Below are positions 12,601-24,601 of a stretch of 64,000 nucleotides of DNA, piece by piece. The stretch is from Owenia fusiformis (taxonomy: Eukaryota; Annelida; Polychaeta; Sabellida; Oweniidae): assembly GCA_903813345.2 (NCBI GenBank), contig CAIIXF020000008.1, positions 33,196,867-33,260,866 on the forward strand, given 5' to 3'. Positions within the stretch are counted from its first letter, which is position 1. Every line of letters begins with the position of its first letter. The notes below the pieces were generated by a model. The model was given only the letters and a program-made list of their open reading frames with translations. It was not told the origin of the DNA and searched no databases. A program made the position numbers and the translations under genes.

Positions 12601-15186
12601 ATACACAGAGGAGTGTGACTCAGAAAATGTGACTCAAAAACAGTTAAAAGTTGGACTTTTAGAAATATATTATTTGAAATTATAGAAGCTTTTGAAAATT
12701 TGAATTCATTCCTAAAAATAGAAAAAATGAGAAAACTGCTTTAGAAAGCAATCCATTCTCTTTTTATGATCACAATTTTTGTTTCAGACAAATTTCCAAA
12801 ATTCAAAGCTCCTATGACATGTATGATTTAGAGTAATATATTGGGCACATTTTCTGAGAAGTCTTTCACATGATGTTTAGGGTCATTCATTCATACAAAC
12901 TAGAGAGAGTATGAGAATACTGATTAATCCAATCTGAGTAATATGATAGATAGTTGGTTCTTCAAAAAGAAGAGGTTTACTTAGATTTTGAATATCAAAT
13001 AGATTTGGATCAAGTGTTACAAAGAATCTGATCTTCTTAACTTACTTAACTTCGAGCATGTAGATAAATATTCAATGGATTTACATAAAATACAGAGTTC
13101 CTGTGACAATGGCATTTATTTTTAATGATCAAGAAAGTACTTTGCACCATCCCGCCAAGTTAGGAAGAAGCCAGAGCTTTCATTCTGGTACACATCGCAT
13201 CTAGAAACATGTCTGTGCCTATCATGTAAGAAGAGAGGGCCAAGGTATTCCATGATGGAGCATTTTGGAAACCCTTCTTAGAAATCGCTATGCTGAAAAT
13301 GGGCTATTGGTATACACTGTGTACAAGTAATGCAGATTGCTCCGATTTTCACTACGGCGCCATGCCGATTGAGTATTCTGTTCAAAATTGAATACAATAT
13401 TGAACAAACGGAGCAAATGTGACACAGGCATCAGTGTAGTATGGATTTATTTTGTTAGGATGCCAGTCAGAGCTCTTGATGCAAGTACTAAGTTTGCAAA
13501 CATGCATGTCAACCATGACCAATTAGAAAAGTGCACCCCTTCTATATGATAATATAAACCCTTCCTACACCTTGGTTTAGCTTTGGATCACTATGCTATC
13601 ACTATGTGGCAGAAATGCATTCTGATTGGATATAAATGATCACATGACTTAGTTCACCAAGGTATCAGGAGATGGCATGCCAAAATGTAAAATCTCTATT
13701 TGTACAATCAAAAAACTAATCTCAAAACCACAAATAGTAACTAGAAATTAGACCCCTTGTACCTAAATGGAGGATCAACTCTAGACATATGTAAGCTAGA
13801 GACTTGAGTTAGTAGACATATGGAAACATGGCCAAAATCACATTTTCTTTCTATGTTGAGTATGCAATGTAAATGTATTAAATCTTTTCATTTATATTGG
13901 TATTTAAGCTTTTTCAATTTGTTCTCCTTCATGCATTGTAATGACTTCGGTATGAATGAAATGTCGCCTAGTGTTCTCGTCCTAGATTGTGATATTGCTT
14001 CTCTATGGGAAAGGGGATATTTTGGGGGATTATTTTTTTTCACGTTAGATCATATATACGGTCTATTTTTCTTATGACAGGTTTACACTTTGAGTTTGCT
14101 TTTCTTGCTAGATAGCTTTTGGTCTTTTCCATTAGCATTTGTGCTGATGCTTATAATTACTAGTAGGTCTCAATTCAACAGTTTTAAGGTTAGATCTAAA
14201 TTGCTTAAAAATTGGTAAGGATTAAAAGGATAAGATCGTGTATTTGATTCATGTAAAATATGGATTGGATTGGGATTCTGCAAAATATGGAACATCCATA
14301 GTTTAAAGATTGAATTGAATATGCTGAACAGATAGTGGTAACCTCACCTGTATGTGACTACACTATGCTGGATAGAACGATGTATTTCAACCTGCAACCC
14401 AACTGACACATTTCAAAATATCTTAATCAAAACTCACCCGCTTGATGGTGAGTTTACATTCATAAGTAAATAGACCTACATTGATATCGAAAGTAAATAT
14501 CATATGTATATCTTTATATGTTGTGATCAGCATTGAAATCAATTACTAGCAAGATGAATCAAAAGCATATGATGTCACCAGAAGTGTGACCCTTGAGATA
14601 TATATTTTCATTAAACAGGACAATATCAGGCAATAAAACAATTAGCATTACAAATCCAAAACATTCAATAACATAAAATATATTTATGTCAACCAATTTT
14701 CCTTTAGCCCCTTTAACCTGCTACTCACTGCCCCACTGAAACATATGTAAGATTATTTCTTCTCGCATCTAGTCTATTGAAGAGTGGATGTTCCCAAAAC
14801 ATTTCTGCATTGAAAACAGATGATATGGATCTTCAAAGCAGTCTGTCATATGATTTACGAATTGTCTTAAACCACCCTTGTGGTTTAAGAAGTTACATGT
14901 ATCAGAAGTCGGGCACTAGGCCAATCCCTTCTAGTCCATCCAAAAATATGATATTACATAGCCTATTTTATTTGACATCGTGAAAGTGAGGAGAGCACCA
15001 ATTCTAGAGGTAGTCTTAAAGAAATTCCATATTTTGAAAAAAACGATCCAGTCCACCTTTTAAATGAATCCAATCCACTTTTAATCTTTACCTAAAATAT
15101 TGCCATACTGTATATATTTTTCAAAATCAAGTTGGGAGAAGTTAAAATTTGACCTTTGATTTCAGACTTTTTCCATCCTGTATATA

Positions 15187-15797
15187 CAGGGTGTCAAATA
15201 AGTCCCGTCCCCCCCTCTACAGCCAAAACCAAGATATTTGGTACCAAGTGTGATATATCATTTGAAAGGTCTTCCAAAGTTACGTTGATTGGCATATATC
15301 TGACGCATGTCAATCAATCTCACAAATTTTTACATTGTATCAATTGAGGTGACCATATGCCTAGAAACATGGCAATTTGGCATATTTGGCAGGATTTTAA
15401 GAATCGGGTATAAGAAAGGTCAAGGGACCAAAAGATGACTAAATATGTTTATGGCAATGAATTTAACCAATTTCTGGATAGGGTTAGATGTGTAGAAAAT
15501 AGAGGGGCAAGGAAAGTGCTGAAAACCATTTTGTAACAAGTGGAATGCGAAAAAGATCAACTTTTTGACGTATTTCTGAGGTCATATCCTTGTCATTTTG
15601 ACGCAAAAAAGCTACTTAAAGGAGGGCACGTAAACTATAAAAGACATCATAAAAATATAGGTAAATTTCATCCAAAATACTTGAGAGTTGGTGAGTTAAC
15701 ATAACTTTGGATGATCTTTCCAATGGTATATCACACTAGGTACTGTCTGTTAAGGCTTTAGCTGTAGCAGGGGGGACGGGACTTATTTGACACCCTG
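15187..15797. mobile_element. Tc1/mariner-type MITE, CAGGGTGTC ends
   Basis: The left end CAGGGTGTCAAATAAGTCCC and the right end are perfect inverted repeats for about 28 bases, flanked by TA on both sides. The corresponding site in copy 1 (CCTGTATATATTACCC at about 6646) has a single TA, which is an exact empty site. The interior has no transposase frame. It shares internal words (ATATATCATTT, TCCAAAGTTAC, GTTGATT) with the MITEs at 58678 and 59364. Confidence 0.9.
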
Positions 15798-16000
15798 TAT
15801 TACCCAAATTCAAGTTGCAAGAAGTTAAAATCTGACCTTTGATTTCAGACTTGAAGTTCTGTTGACCTTCAAAAGGTCAAGATCTTCTTCTGGGTAAGAT
15901 TGCTTGGCATTGTAAATGTCAAGTTGATATTGTAATATATATTTGACCCCCCCCCCCCCCATTTAGCCACTGGACTTACATTATCCATTCTTTGTTTCAG

Positions 16001-17064
16001 ATGGACTGTTGGTTGAATGGGGAGATTGGTTCGTCTTAAAATGTCCAGAATGCCAACAACATTTTCCCGCCTACTACAGTACATGTTATCCAAACGTTCT
16101 TATTAGTCATATAAAAAAGCGTCACCATAGGGGTTATTTTGTCAGTTGTATGGACTGCGGCATACGTCTGAAGTATCTCAAATACAAAAAGCATCGCTTG
16201 GCTTGTATGAATATCAAGCCATATAAATGTTCGCACTGTGCTGAATCTTATACCAATGTGAAGGCTTTGAAAATGCATTGCTATAAAAAGCATAGTGTGA
16301 ATACAACTTATGACAGATCTGGAGAAGTTTGGAAGCCAAAAGTGTGGATTTGTAAAGTGTGTGATTGCACATTTCATCACCAACCAAGCTTGGAAAATCA
16401 CATGCTGAGTGAACATAACAGAGCTAAAAAGAAATTTAATTGTAACGAATGCACACTGTCCTATTTTACAAAGGCAAGATTGAGGCTTCACATTAGCCAA
16501 AGTCATTGCCGAGATAACATTGTGTGTGACTTATGTGGCATGGAAATGATCTCAACCAAGTTGAGGGACCACATGAAGACGGCGCATAAACCTAAAAGCA
16601 AATGTTTACATTGCTCGGAGACATTTCAAACTAGATATCAACTTAAATTGCATGTTATGAAACACAAAGACTGTTTTGAGTCCATGAAAGAAGTTTTTCC
16701 ACAATGTACATTATGTTTGAAAGTATTTTCGTCAAAATATAATTTTGACCTACACATGCTCGATACACATAACCCAGAGAAGAAATACAAGTGCAGACAA
16801 TGTGACAAAGCTTATTCTACAAAATACAGATTACACGATCATGAGCAAAGTCACATTAAGAATTTAGCGTGTACATATTGTGGAAAAACTTTTGGTCGTC
16901 GAGGACATCTGAATGCTCATATGGAGATTCATTTAGGCTTCACGCACAAATGTGAAGTATGTGGTAAATGTTTTATACACAAGAGTCATCTTAATTCGCA
17001 TAAACAAAAAGGGATTAAATGTACTAGTAATCCTAAAAAATCAAATGATAAAGTCCAAAACTGA
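16001..17064 (+). CDS. Multi-C2H2 zinc-finger protein, last exon (copy 2)
   Basis: This paralogue of the 6845-7908 exon has the same length, the same TTTCAG acceptor (15995-16000) and the same finger order. All zinc ligands are kept and there is no stop or frameshift, so the frame has survived since the duplication. By eye about 36 of 351 residues differ. They cluster in two places: finger 3 (GASFIYGKA here becomes AESYTNVKA) and finger 4 (RTFNYQRNFEYH becomes CTFHHQPSLENH). Single changes elsewhere often sit in the helix region (SXKLRFH to SXKLRDH, TNFQLK to TRYQLK). The first coding exon is not identified here either. Expected role: nuclear DNA-binding protein with a specificity partly different from its sister. 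Confidence 0.88.
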
Positions 17065-17144
17065 AAACGTCCATCTTTGTACCAACTTTTTTTGTTTTCT
17101 TGATTTTATTCAGTAATGTTTTTCAAAAGGTCTGCTGGTTTTGA

Positions 17145-18240
17145 CGAGGCCAAGTAGGCCAAAGTTTATCAATTGTACTGTAGGTTGACTAAGAAGGCAA
17201 AACCTCAAATCATGCTGGTTGGTTTGTTGAGGGCAAGCTGGCCAAAGGAACACATACGTTATCGCAAACAATTTCAGATGATTCTAATTCTTCTTATAAA
17301 TATTTTCTGATTGTGAAAATGGGTGTATATTTTAGACCCATTCATTATCTCCAAGAAAAGTACATATAACGATATTTAAGTTAATCCGACTAAGTGATAT
17401 TAAAGGAGTAATAAACCAATCAACGTACTTTTTCAAAAAAGTAACCTAATTTTCACCTAAAGTGCAACCTTTTATTACATTGTTGAATGCATGATTAGAA
17501 TGTGCTTTGAGTCTGAGATATGTTCTTTTTCCTAAAAGGAAAAATGGATTCCCCATGGACTTTAAAGATACTGAATTTGGATGTCCAAAATGAGCTATAA
17601 CTAATGGATAGCATGCGTTTTTTCAATGTGGAAATAAGATGGGAGCATTTATCTTAGGAGAATTCAGTTTTACTTTCAAGAACTAATTGGTACATGAAAA
17701 TAAAGAATATTAACGCATTAAACATTGTCAAAATGATTGCATTTTTGGTGAAATTGAAAGCTACATCTTTGACAAAGTATGTTGTTGGGTCGATTGCAAG
17801 CTAAAATATCTCCGATTTCGATTGGCTTTATTATTATTGCACGTATACACTTTTCTTTGAGATAATGAATGGATCTAAAAGATCTAAATATCTTCACTGT
17901 CGGAAAAAGTCATAATCCGAGATAGGACCGTCTGAAATTGTTTGCAATAACGTACGTGCTCCTTTTATCAAATATACCGTAGGTTTGTTTTGCTGAAGCC
18001 AAGTAGGCCAAAAGTTTGTTCTTTAACAATTTATTAATCACAAACAATTATATACATATTTACAAAACAAAATAAGCCTCTTTCTCTAAATCAAAAACTG
18101 CTTTTAAACTCAATACATTCAAATTTTCATAACATTTATATCTGTGAATGGTTTTTACTGTAAGGTTCGTTTTCTTGAGGCCAGGTTGGCTAAACTTTAT
18201 CAATTAAACTTTAGACTGGTTTTCTTTAGACCAAGTATGC
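17145..18240 (+). repeat. Isolated units of the 50-bp minisatellite
   Basis: Diverged single units (TTTATCAATTGTACTGTAGGTTG near 17165, ACCGTAGGTTTGTTTTGCTG near 17975, GGCCAGGTTGGCTAAACTTT near 18180) lie at the places corresponding to the array in copy 1. They are separated by unrelated sequence. No array is present, so this is either the unexpanded ancestral state or a collapsed one. Confidence 0.7.
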
Positions 18241-18802
18241 CGAACTTGTTTTTATGTATTGTGTAAGCTAACTCATTTTCTCCCAAGGAGAAGCATAGTG
18301 TTATTTTTGTTCTGATTATTGTAATAATCAACAAAATAAAAAACATGTTCACGAAAAAATGTTCGTATAAAATAAATGTTAATCATGTTTAGTGTTTGAC
18401 GGTTAATAGAATGAATAAATTAAAATGCAATAAATGTTTTCCAATTAATTCAAGCACCGAGAATTCTTTGTTCAATTGTTTGCAGTAGTGACATAACTCT
18501 TTATCCGTGTAAAATAATCTGGAGCTGTTTTCACATCGTCCGTTATTCCTAGTGTACATTGACATAAAAGCAAATTCAATAACCTGTTTTGAGCTCCACT
18601 CAACCTGTCAACACGTTTAGCAAAATATAAGCTTGATGTAAGCATAAGATAATAGGCGATAGATATACTTTTTAAATAAAGAGAGCAGATAAATCGCAAA
18701 TCAATCTGTGATATACTTTTCTGAGATTGAGATTGATATAAACCTATGCCATCTTTAAATCAGCCCAAAACATATGGAATAAGTAACTCGTACGTTCACA
18801 CC

Positions 18803-19012
18803 GCCCCACCCCCTCTAGGAAGGGGCCCTAAAAATTAAGGGCCTCAATGAAATTCACTTATTGGCACTACTGGGCCTTGTTTTTTCATTCTTGGCCAAAT
18901 TTATCAAAATGTTCAAAATTTGGGGCAAATTTTTGGTTAAGAGGGCCCAACGATTTTTTACAGACTTGACCCCCCCCCCCCCCCTGTTACCTTGCAGATC
19001 CGCCCCTCCATA
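18803..19012. mobile_element. Truncated hAT-type MITE related to 5495-5803
   Basis: It shares the order of words with the 5495-5803 element: GGGCC-rich left part, CTTGGCCAAATTT, a GGGCAAATTTTTGGTTAAG segment, a poly-C run and the end GCAGATCCGCCCCT. The left terminus is missing or eroded and no target duplication is visible. Confidence 0.6.
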
Positions 19013-19857
19013 ACTTGATGATTCGAGAGGAGACTTACGATTGCCAATCTTATTAAGTGGGTTGTATAAATGCCATTATGGTACAGTGTATAATCCACAA
19101 TGACATACACTTATAATTATGTCGTCCCTTGAGACCAACCTCTACATACTCAACTATAAAAATGACCTGCCATTTTAGATAGTCAAATAATTAAATAAAC
19201 CCTTTGTTTCACAATGTAATTATAGTAACTTAGTATAATATGGTACCTTTATTTCATTGAGGTGAGGGAATTTATTAACGTAATTACTATTCTTCAACAT
19301 ATATGGTAATGGCTTCTGTATGAATGAAATGTCCCTTGGTGTTTTGGTCCTGGATAGTGATAATAGAATTTGAATGCCCCCCCCCCACTATTGTCACGTT
19401 ATGCAATGAGTGATAAAGCTGCAGAGATATTATGCATACTATCCTTTTAAAAGTCTGCAATAATGATGCCCTTTTAAAACGCAAAAATACAGAAAAACGT
19501 AATAAATCACAACAATGATGGAAATAATGAAGAAAACGCTCGTTTTAAAGGTTGAGGCGAGCGTTCCTTTCATATTTACTGTCGGTAGACGTAAATAATC
19601 TTCGAAATATCACCCCTCTACTCCATCAGCGTCATGCCAAAACAACGTAATACAATTTGAAATGTAAATATTTATTGACAATACTTTAATAATAGTATTT
19701 TACTTAAGATAAAAATAATTATTAATAATTGTAGTATTTTTTACATAAAATATCAAAATTACCTCAACGAGGATTTGCTTGAATAATTTTGATCTGAACT
19801 GAATTCTCAATATGCATATAAAACGGGTTTTGAACTAGAACACGTGTCTTCTGATTT

Positions 19858-20860
19858 CACGCCCGGTGATCGTGAAAATGGGACGGAGGGGGGGGGGGGC
19901 AGGCAATTTCCGCTAGAAAAGTCAACAAATCTGGTAAAATTATTTTTTAGACAGAGTTAACGATTGAATTGCAAATTGAATAAGCGCACGGTATGATAAA
20001 ATATGTTAGGTATTCTAGGATTATTTTTCAACCGATACTCTTTTAAGATATAAGATCTATTAAAAAAGGCGCAACGCAACCAACGTGCAAAAGTCAAAGT
20101 CTTTGCTATAAATCAAGCAACAATGGACTACACGACCGGTAATAAATACTTGTAAGTGATGTTATCATAACTAAATTAATGTCATTGCTGAATTTATAAA
20201 ATAAGTTTCCATACGTAAAATAAAAAATAATCGAAAATAATTAAAATGGGACGGAGGGGGGGAGTAATAATTCTATAAAGTGAAACAACTTCACACGAAT
20301 TCTTGTATTTGAAAAATGAACTCATTAACTTAGTAAGAAACTGGATGATATACCCCTGGAGACTGAAAAATGGGGACATTTGGAGTAAAAGGACTTAAAG
20401 TCGCGAAACATCTCTAATCATGTCTTATATACATATTGCTCCCCCTCCGCCCCCCCCCCCCCCTCCGTCCCAAATTCATTATTTTCGATTATTTTTTATT
20501 TCACATATGGAAACTTATTTTATAAATTCAGCAATGACATTAATTTAGTCATGATAACATCACTTACAAGTATTTATTACAGGTCGTCCAGACCATTGTT
20601 GCTTGAATTATAGCAAAAACGTTGATTTGTGCCTGTTGATGGCCTTGCGCCTTTTTTAATAGATCTCATACCTTAGATGCGTATCGTTTCAGAAAAAATC
20701 CCAGAAAACCTAACATATTCTACCATACCGTGCGCCTATCCATTTAGCAATTCAATAGTAAACTTTTTCTTGAAAAAATAAATCTTCCAGATTTGTTGAA
20801 TTTCCTAGCAGAAATTGCCTGCTCCCCCCCTCCGTCCCATATTCACGATCACCGGGCGTG
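19858..20860. mobile_element. Foldback element with ~400-bp arms, GATTT duplication
   Basis: CACGCCCGGTGATCGTGAA at the left end returns inverted at the right end, and GATTT flanks both sides (19853-19857 and 20861-20865). The arms (about 19858-20270 and 20440-20860) align over nearly their whole length, with a spacer of about 170 bases. Each arm carries two G-rich GGGACGGAGGGG motifs. No transposase is present. Confidence 0.85.
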
Positions 20861-21022
20861 GATTTGCGTGACCTATAATGAGTTGCCGTCTAGGTTGTGT
20901 ATAGCATTTCGTTCAGAGCAATCGTGCCTCATTCCTCCGTAAGTGTACGCAACGAACGAAACTGCTTTTGGAGATATGGGAGAGGGTATGAGCAAGTGTA
21001 CAGTGTGAAGGAACTCACAGTA

Positions 21023-22021
21023 TTATATTTTCATTTGATCCTGTGGATATTGTACTTCAGAAAGGGGCGATTTTAGACCGATATACGGATGGTATCTAAG
21101 TCCAACACGATTCATAGCTCTTGGGACAGGCCTCCATATATGTTGCCTACCAACTGTCCCTCTTAGCAACGGATCCCATGGCAACATATTGTTCGTGTCA
21201 CGATTATTTATCATGGATTCTTTTGGGTTAATGTTCAAAGAATGCGGTAATTCAATATATCCAGAGTCAACGAACCTAGGTGTCCTGGTGTCAGTGTGTC
21301 CAGGCAGTAGTCTATTGGCAGTGTGTCTTGATGCATCGATGTGTCTAAAAGTCCCATGATTTGGCGTGGATTCCGTATGATTCAGACTGCTTGTCTCCAA
21401 AGGGGGAAACTTTCTGCCGAGCTGGTGGAGAATATAGTCTGCATTGCTTCTTATCATATTTTCTACGGTTATGTCAGGGTTGTGCACATTATCACACGTT
21501 GGGAAGAATGGCTGTTCGTAACTCCGCAACCCGAGCTGGCCATTGACACTGTTTTTATACCCCAATGCTGCAAGTGTCGCTCCGTAACTGAACTCCATCG
21601 GGGGCAGGGGCAACTTTTGTTGGGGTTTACTCGGTTCTTTCCAAAACGAAGCAGGGAGGTGGCGCCGTCGCAGAGGTATCGCATTTGAGTTAGTTGATTG
21701 GGTAGTTATGTCACAATGCGAATCACGAATGCATTCTTTTTTATGACTGGACCTATTGTGAACTTTGAGAAAATGTTCGATATTAAATTTTTCGGTGTCA
21801 TCTGGTATGTGTTCATCATCTTTCAGCGGCCTGTTAAATGGTGTACCATTATCACCAAAAGACTCGCCTTTATCATGCTCATTTTGATCGCAATGTCCTA
21901 TGATGTCGCATGTTGCGCACGCTCCTTCTATATCTGTATGCGGGTTTAGACTACTGTGCTTGATCTTACATTGGCCGGGGGACGTTTTAGTTATAGGCAA
22001 ACACATATCATTCGCTTCCAT
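21023..22021 (-). CDS. Unrecognised 332-aa protein with eh1-like and YAP-loop-like motifs
   Basis: One long uninterrupted frame begins at an ATG in reasonable context (GCAATGG) and ends TAA. No transmembrane segment, signal peptide or folded domain is evident, and the protein is rich in Pro, Asn, His and Ser, so it is probably largely disordered. Two short motifs stand out. Around residue 80 is FNIEHFL, which fits the eh1 pattern F-x-I-x-x-(I/F)-L used to bind Groucho/TLE. Around residue 120 is RRRHLPASFWKEPSKP, which resembles the LPxSFFKxP loop by which YAP and TAZ bind TEAD, and the similar loop reported for FAM181 proteins. No WW domain or homeodomain is present, and no homeodomain exon was found downstream. 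A role as a nuclear cofactor is an inference from these motifs only. The frame could also be one exon of a longer gene. Confidence 0.6.
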   Translation of the reverse strand: MEANDMCLPITKTSPGQCKIKHSSLNPHTDIEGACATCDIIGHCDQNEHDKGESFGDNGTPFNRPLKDDEHIPDDTEKFNIEHFLKVHNRSSHKKECIRDSHCDITTQSTNSNAIPLRRRHLPASFWKEPSKPQQKLPLPPMEFSYGATLAALGYKNSVNGQLGLRSYEQPFFPTCDNVHNPDITVENMIRSNADYILHQLGRKFPPLETSSLNHTESTPNHGTFRHIDASRHTANRLLPGHTDTRTPRFVDSGYIELPHSLNINPKESMINNRDTNNMLPWDPLLRGTVGRQHIWRPVPRAMNRVGLRYHPYIGLKSPLSEVQYPQDQMKI

Positions 22022-24600
22022 TGCATTGATGTTTCAATATGGGAAAAGTATACGTTAAGCTACGATATCCTCATGTAATAATGTAATACCACTTGATCAA
22101 TTTCAAGATACGCGTTGAAGAGCCTTGCGTTTTGTGTAAATCACTTCGTATCATCTGCTGAGATTCCTTATTTGTAATAACTATGAGTAAAACCCGAGGC
22201 ATAAATTTTACGTCTCTCGTAAAACACGTGTGTTCTCTTTTTCTTGCTGCTAATGTATGTAATATGTATGTATCTTCTGCAAGTTACATTATAAATGCTT
22301 TCTTTATGAAGTTCTCGATACCTGTAGCATATAGCACATGGCGTAAAGCAACTCTTAATCAATCATGCAAACTAGTCCTACTCATAAACGCGATTCCCAA
22401 GGTGCGTTCCGACATTCTCAAATCATCCACCCGTTCATTTGTCAGCAGATTAGTCAAAAACTCACAAATTGAATCATGGGTAATTACTTGCTCTGAGTTA
22501 TGGCACAGGTGATTTGCTTGGAAGATGCTATCTAGGCAGGGATATTAACATGTTTGTTGACTGAGTCTGGAATCCTCTGGTATTCAATCCAGTCAAACAC
22601 GATCAAAAATCCAGCTGTTGGAACGCATTCAACATACCGTCCGTAACTCAATCAACAGCCCAGTCAACATCAACAACATGCTTTAAAACGAAAAACATAC
22701 AACGAACAATTTGTACACCAAACCCTACGAAAGTCAACCTGCTAAGATACTCAGAAATCTAGAAATTCAGAAATTTCATTTTAAAATTACAGAGAAAATA
22801 TAGAAGAAGGAATGACGATTGGTGATTTTAAGCTAGAGAGTTTTGCATTCCTGAAGCAGTGGAGTAAATGTGAGGCACGCGTATTGCTCATCGTGTTGCG
22901 ATCTTATGACATATCATCACGTCTGGTAGTTCCCTTACTTTCATCATAAACAAATCACTTATGGCATATACATTTTGATGGTGCAGCTTATAACGCGTTT
23001 TATTTGACTTAACATACATAAGATGAAAATAGGTCATACCTTGATCATGACGCAAATTTAAAGGTGTCACTACATTTTAATTTTCGTCCTATATTTCTCC
23101 AAGATTAAATATCAGAACATCTTTCTTCCCTCTTTGAACGTGGAGGTACAATGTACATAGAGCAAATTTGTAAAACGCTTTGTTTTCAAAGGCGAGCAGA
23201 ATATATTCTGTAATGGCAGGGAGGACAGATATAATAAATATGCCCGTCATTGGAAAATGAAAAAAAATTGGAGAGAAATATCTTTTCGATGTTAATAAAG
23301 ATCCCCGAGAATTTTCAGATTCATCTATTATATTTGGATTAACCTGTAGCAAATACGATACAACTTGGAATTATAAAGCCATTTCATCAGATATTATAAC
23401 ACCATGGAGCCTATTCATAACCAAAGCAATGAAATGTCCAGATTGCCTCGATATATTTTAATTGTTTTGAAAAGCCAAAAACGGAACTTCGATCGAGAAA
23501 AACAGTATTTCCAAAAAAATGAAGCAATCGAAAAACACATTGAAGTGATGACATTCGATGGCTAAATCGCACATGCGTTGGAAAGCATTTGTAAAAGTGA
23601 TAATTTGATGGTTTTGATATCATTAAAGCTCGTATATATTGACCCGCATATCAAACAATTGATTTTTTCTCGTGTTATTCGATCTATATCTTTACTGCAA
23701 TTGCTATGGTATGTTGTTCACTGGAAGCAGGTGGGATAGAGGAACGCACAAGTTTTAATTACCTGGATAGTTAAGCTTGCATGTGTTCTAGCTTCTATGT
23801 GTTATCCGCATGCCTATCATACTTGCTAGACTTCTAACAACTGCAAGAGCCAACCAATTAGAAAACAGTCATTATGGCAATGTTTCTCCCACTCTTTTCT
23901 CTCCAAAATTTGAAGAACATCATAATTCGCTTGCATTTCTATATATTATTTAGAGTTAGCACTTATTCCTTATTGGGCAAATTTTCCACTTTGTCAAATT
24001 TTGCGTTGCAAAAATGGTCTTCGAGACATTTTTTGGATGGGAAAATACCAGATTTTAACTCCGGCATCTCGCCAGTCTTGGCATAACAAGCATTCTTCAT
24101 CAGAAACAAAAATTGCTCAAGAATTCTTAACATCTCTTCAGAGATAGATATTGATATTTAGAAAAACCGTGTGTTGTTTTTATTATCCATTGACCCTTAT
24201 GTATACAACCTTTTTATAAGTATAAGGAGGAAGTCATTTGGGACTCACGCATGCGAGTGTTTCTTACTCCTGTCTGATTTTATAATAATGTTGATATTAT
24301 TGTAAACCTTATTTAATTACCTCTAACCTCATACAAGGATTATTTTTATAAACAAATCAAGGTCAACGTGACCTAGGGGGTGTAAATTTTGACATTTTGT
24401 GATAAATTGTCAATTTTCTGTCAAAATAAATTATTTGGTGCCACAAATGCTACATTGCCCGAAAAATAGTTTATCATCTTTCAAATGAAACAAAATCAAG
24501 GTAGTTAAGCTTTTTTATAACTGAGTTTCAAAGATACTATCAAAATCAATGTAACGCGAAATTGAATAATCAACAATGGGGTTAACTTGTTTTTGTCTTT
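22022..24600. other. No gene recognised
   Basis: This AT-rich stretch has only short scattered frames. A segment around 23580-23700 resembles the centre of the foldback element near 33960-34080 (CATATCAAAC, ATTCGATCTATATC), so part of it is dispersed repeat. Confidence 0.4.
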
Positions 24601-24601
24601 A

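Larger units (their letters stand above)
10724..13703. repeat. 3-kb segment flanked by short inverted repeats
   Basis: TAGAGATTTTACATTTTGGC with the following ATGCC at about 10730 returns as its reverse complement at about 13676-13700, just before the second segmental duplication begins. Weaker similarity continues inward. No transposase frame lies between them. The segment holds a TTAA-flanked MITE, a minisatellite and otherwise unremarkable AT-rich DNA (12900-13670). It may be a nonautonomous element or a rearrangement boundary. Confidence 0.45.
13711..18418. repeat. Segmental duplication, copy 2
   Basis: This is a direct copy of 4825-9940. It lacks the hAT MITE found at 5495-5803 and the expanded minisatellite. 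It gains the 611-bp MITE at 15187-15797 and a 27-base palindromic insertion near 14870 (CTTAAACCACCCTTGTGGTT, continuing to TAAG). It also has extra 3' sequence around 17420-17600. Confidence 0.85.

Noticed and set aside
23089-23623. Frames of 70-87 codons in 22-24 kb
   Set aside because: No motif, no codon signature and no splice signals; expected by chance in AT-rich DNA.
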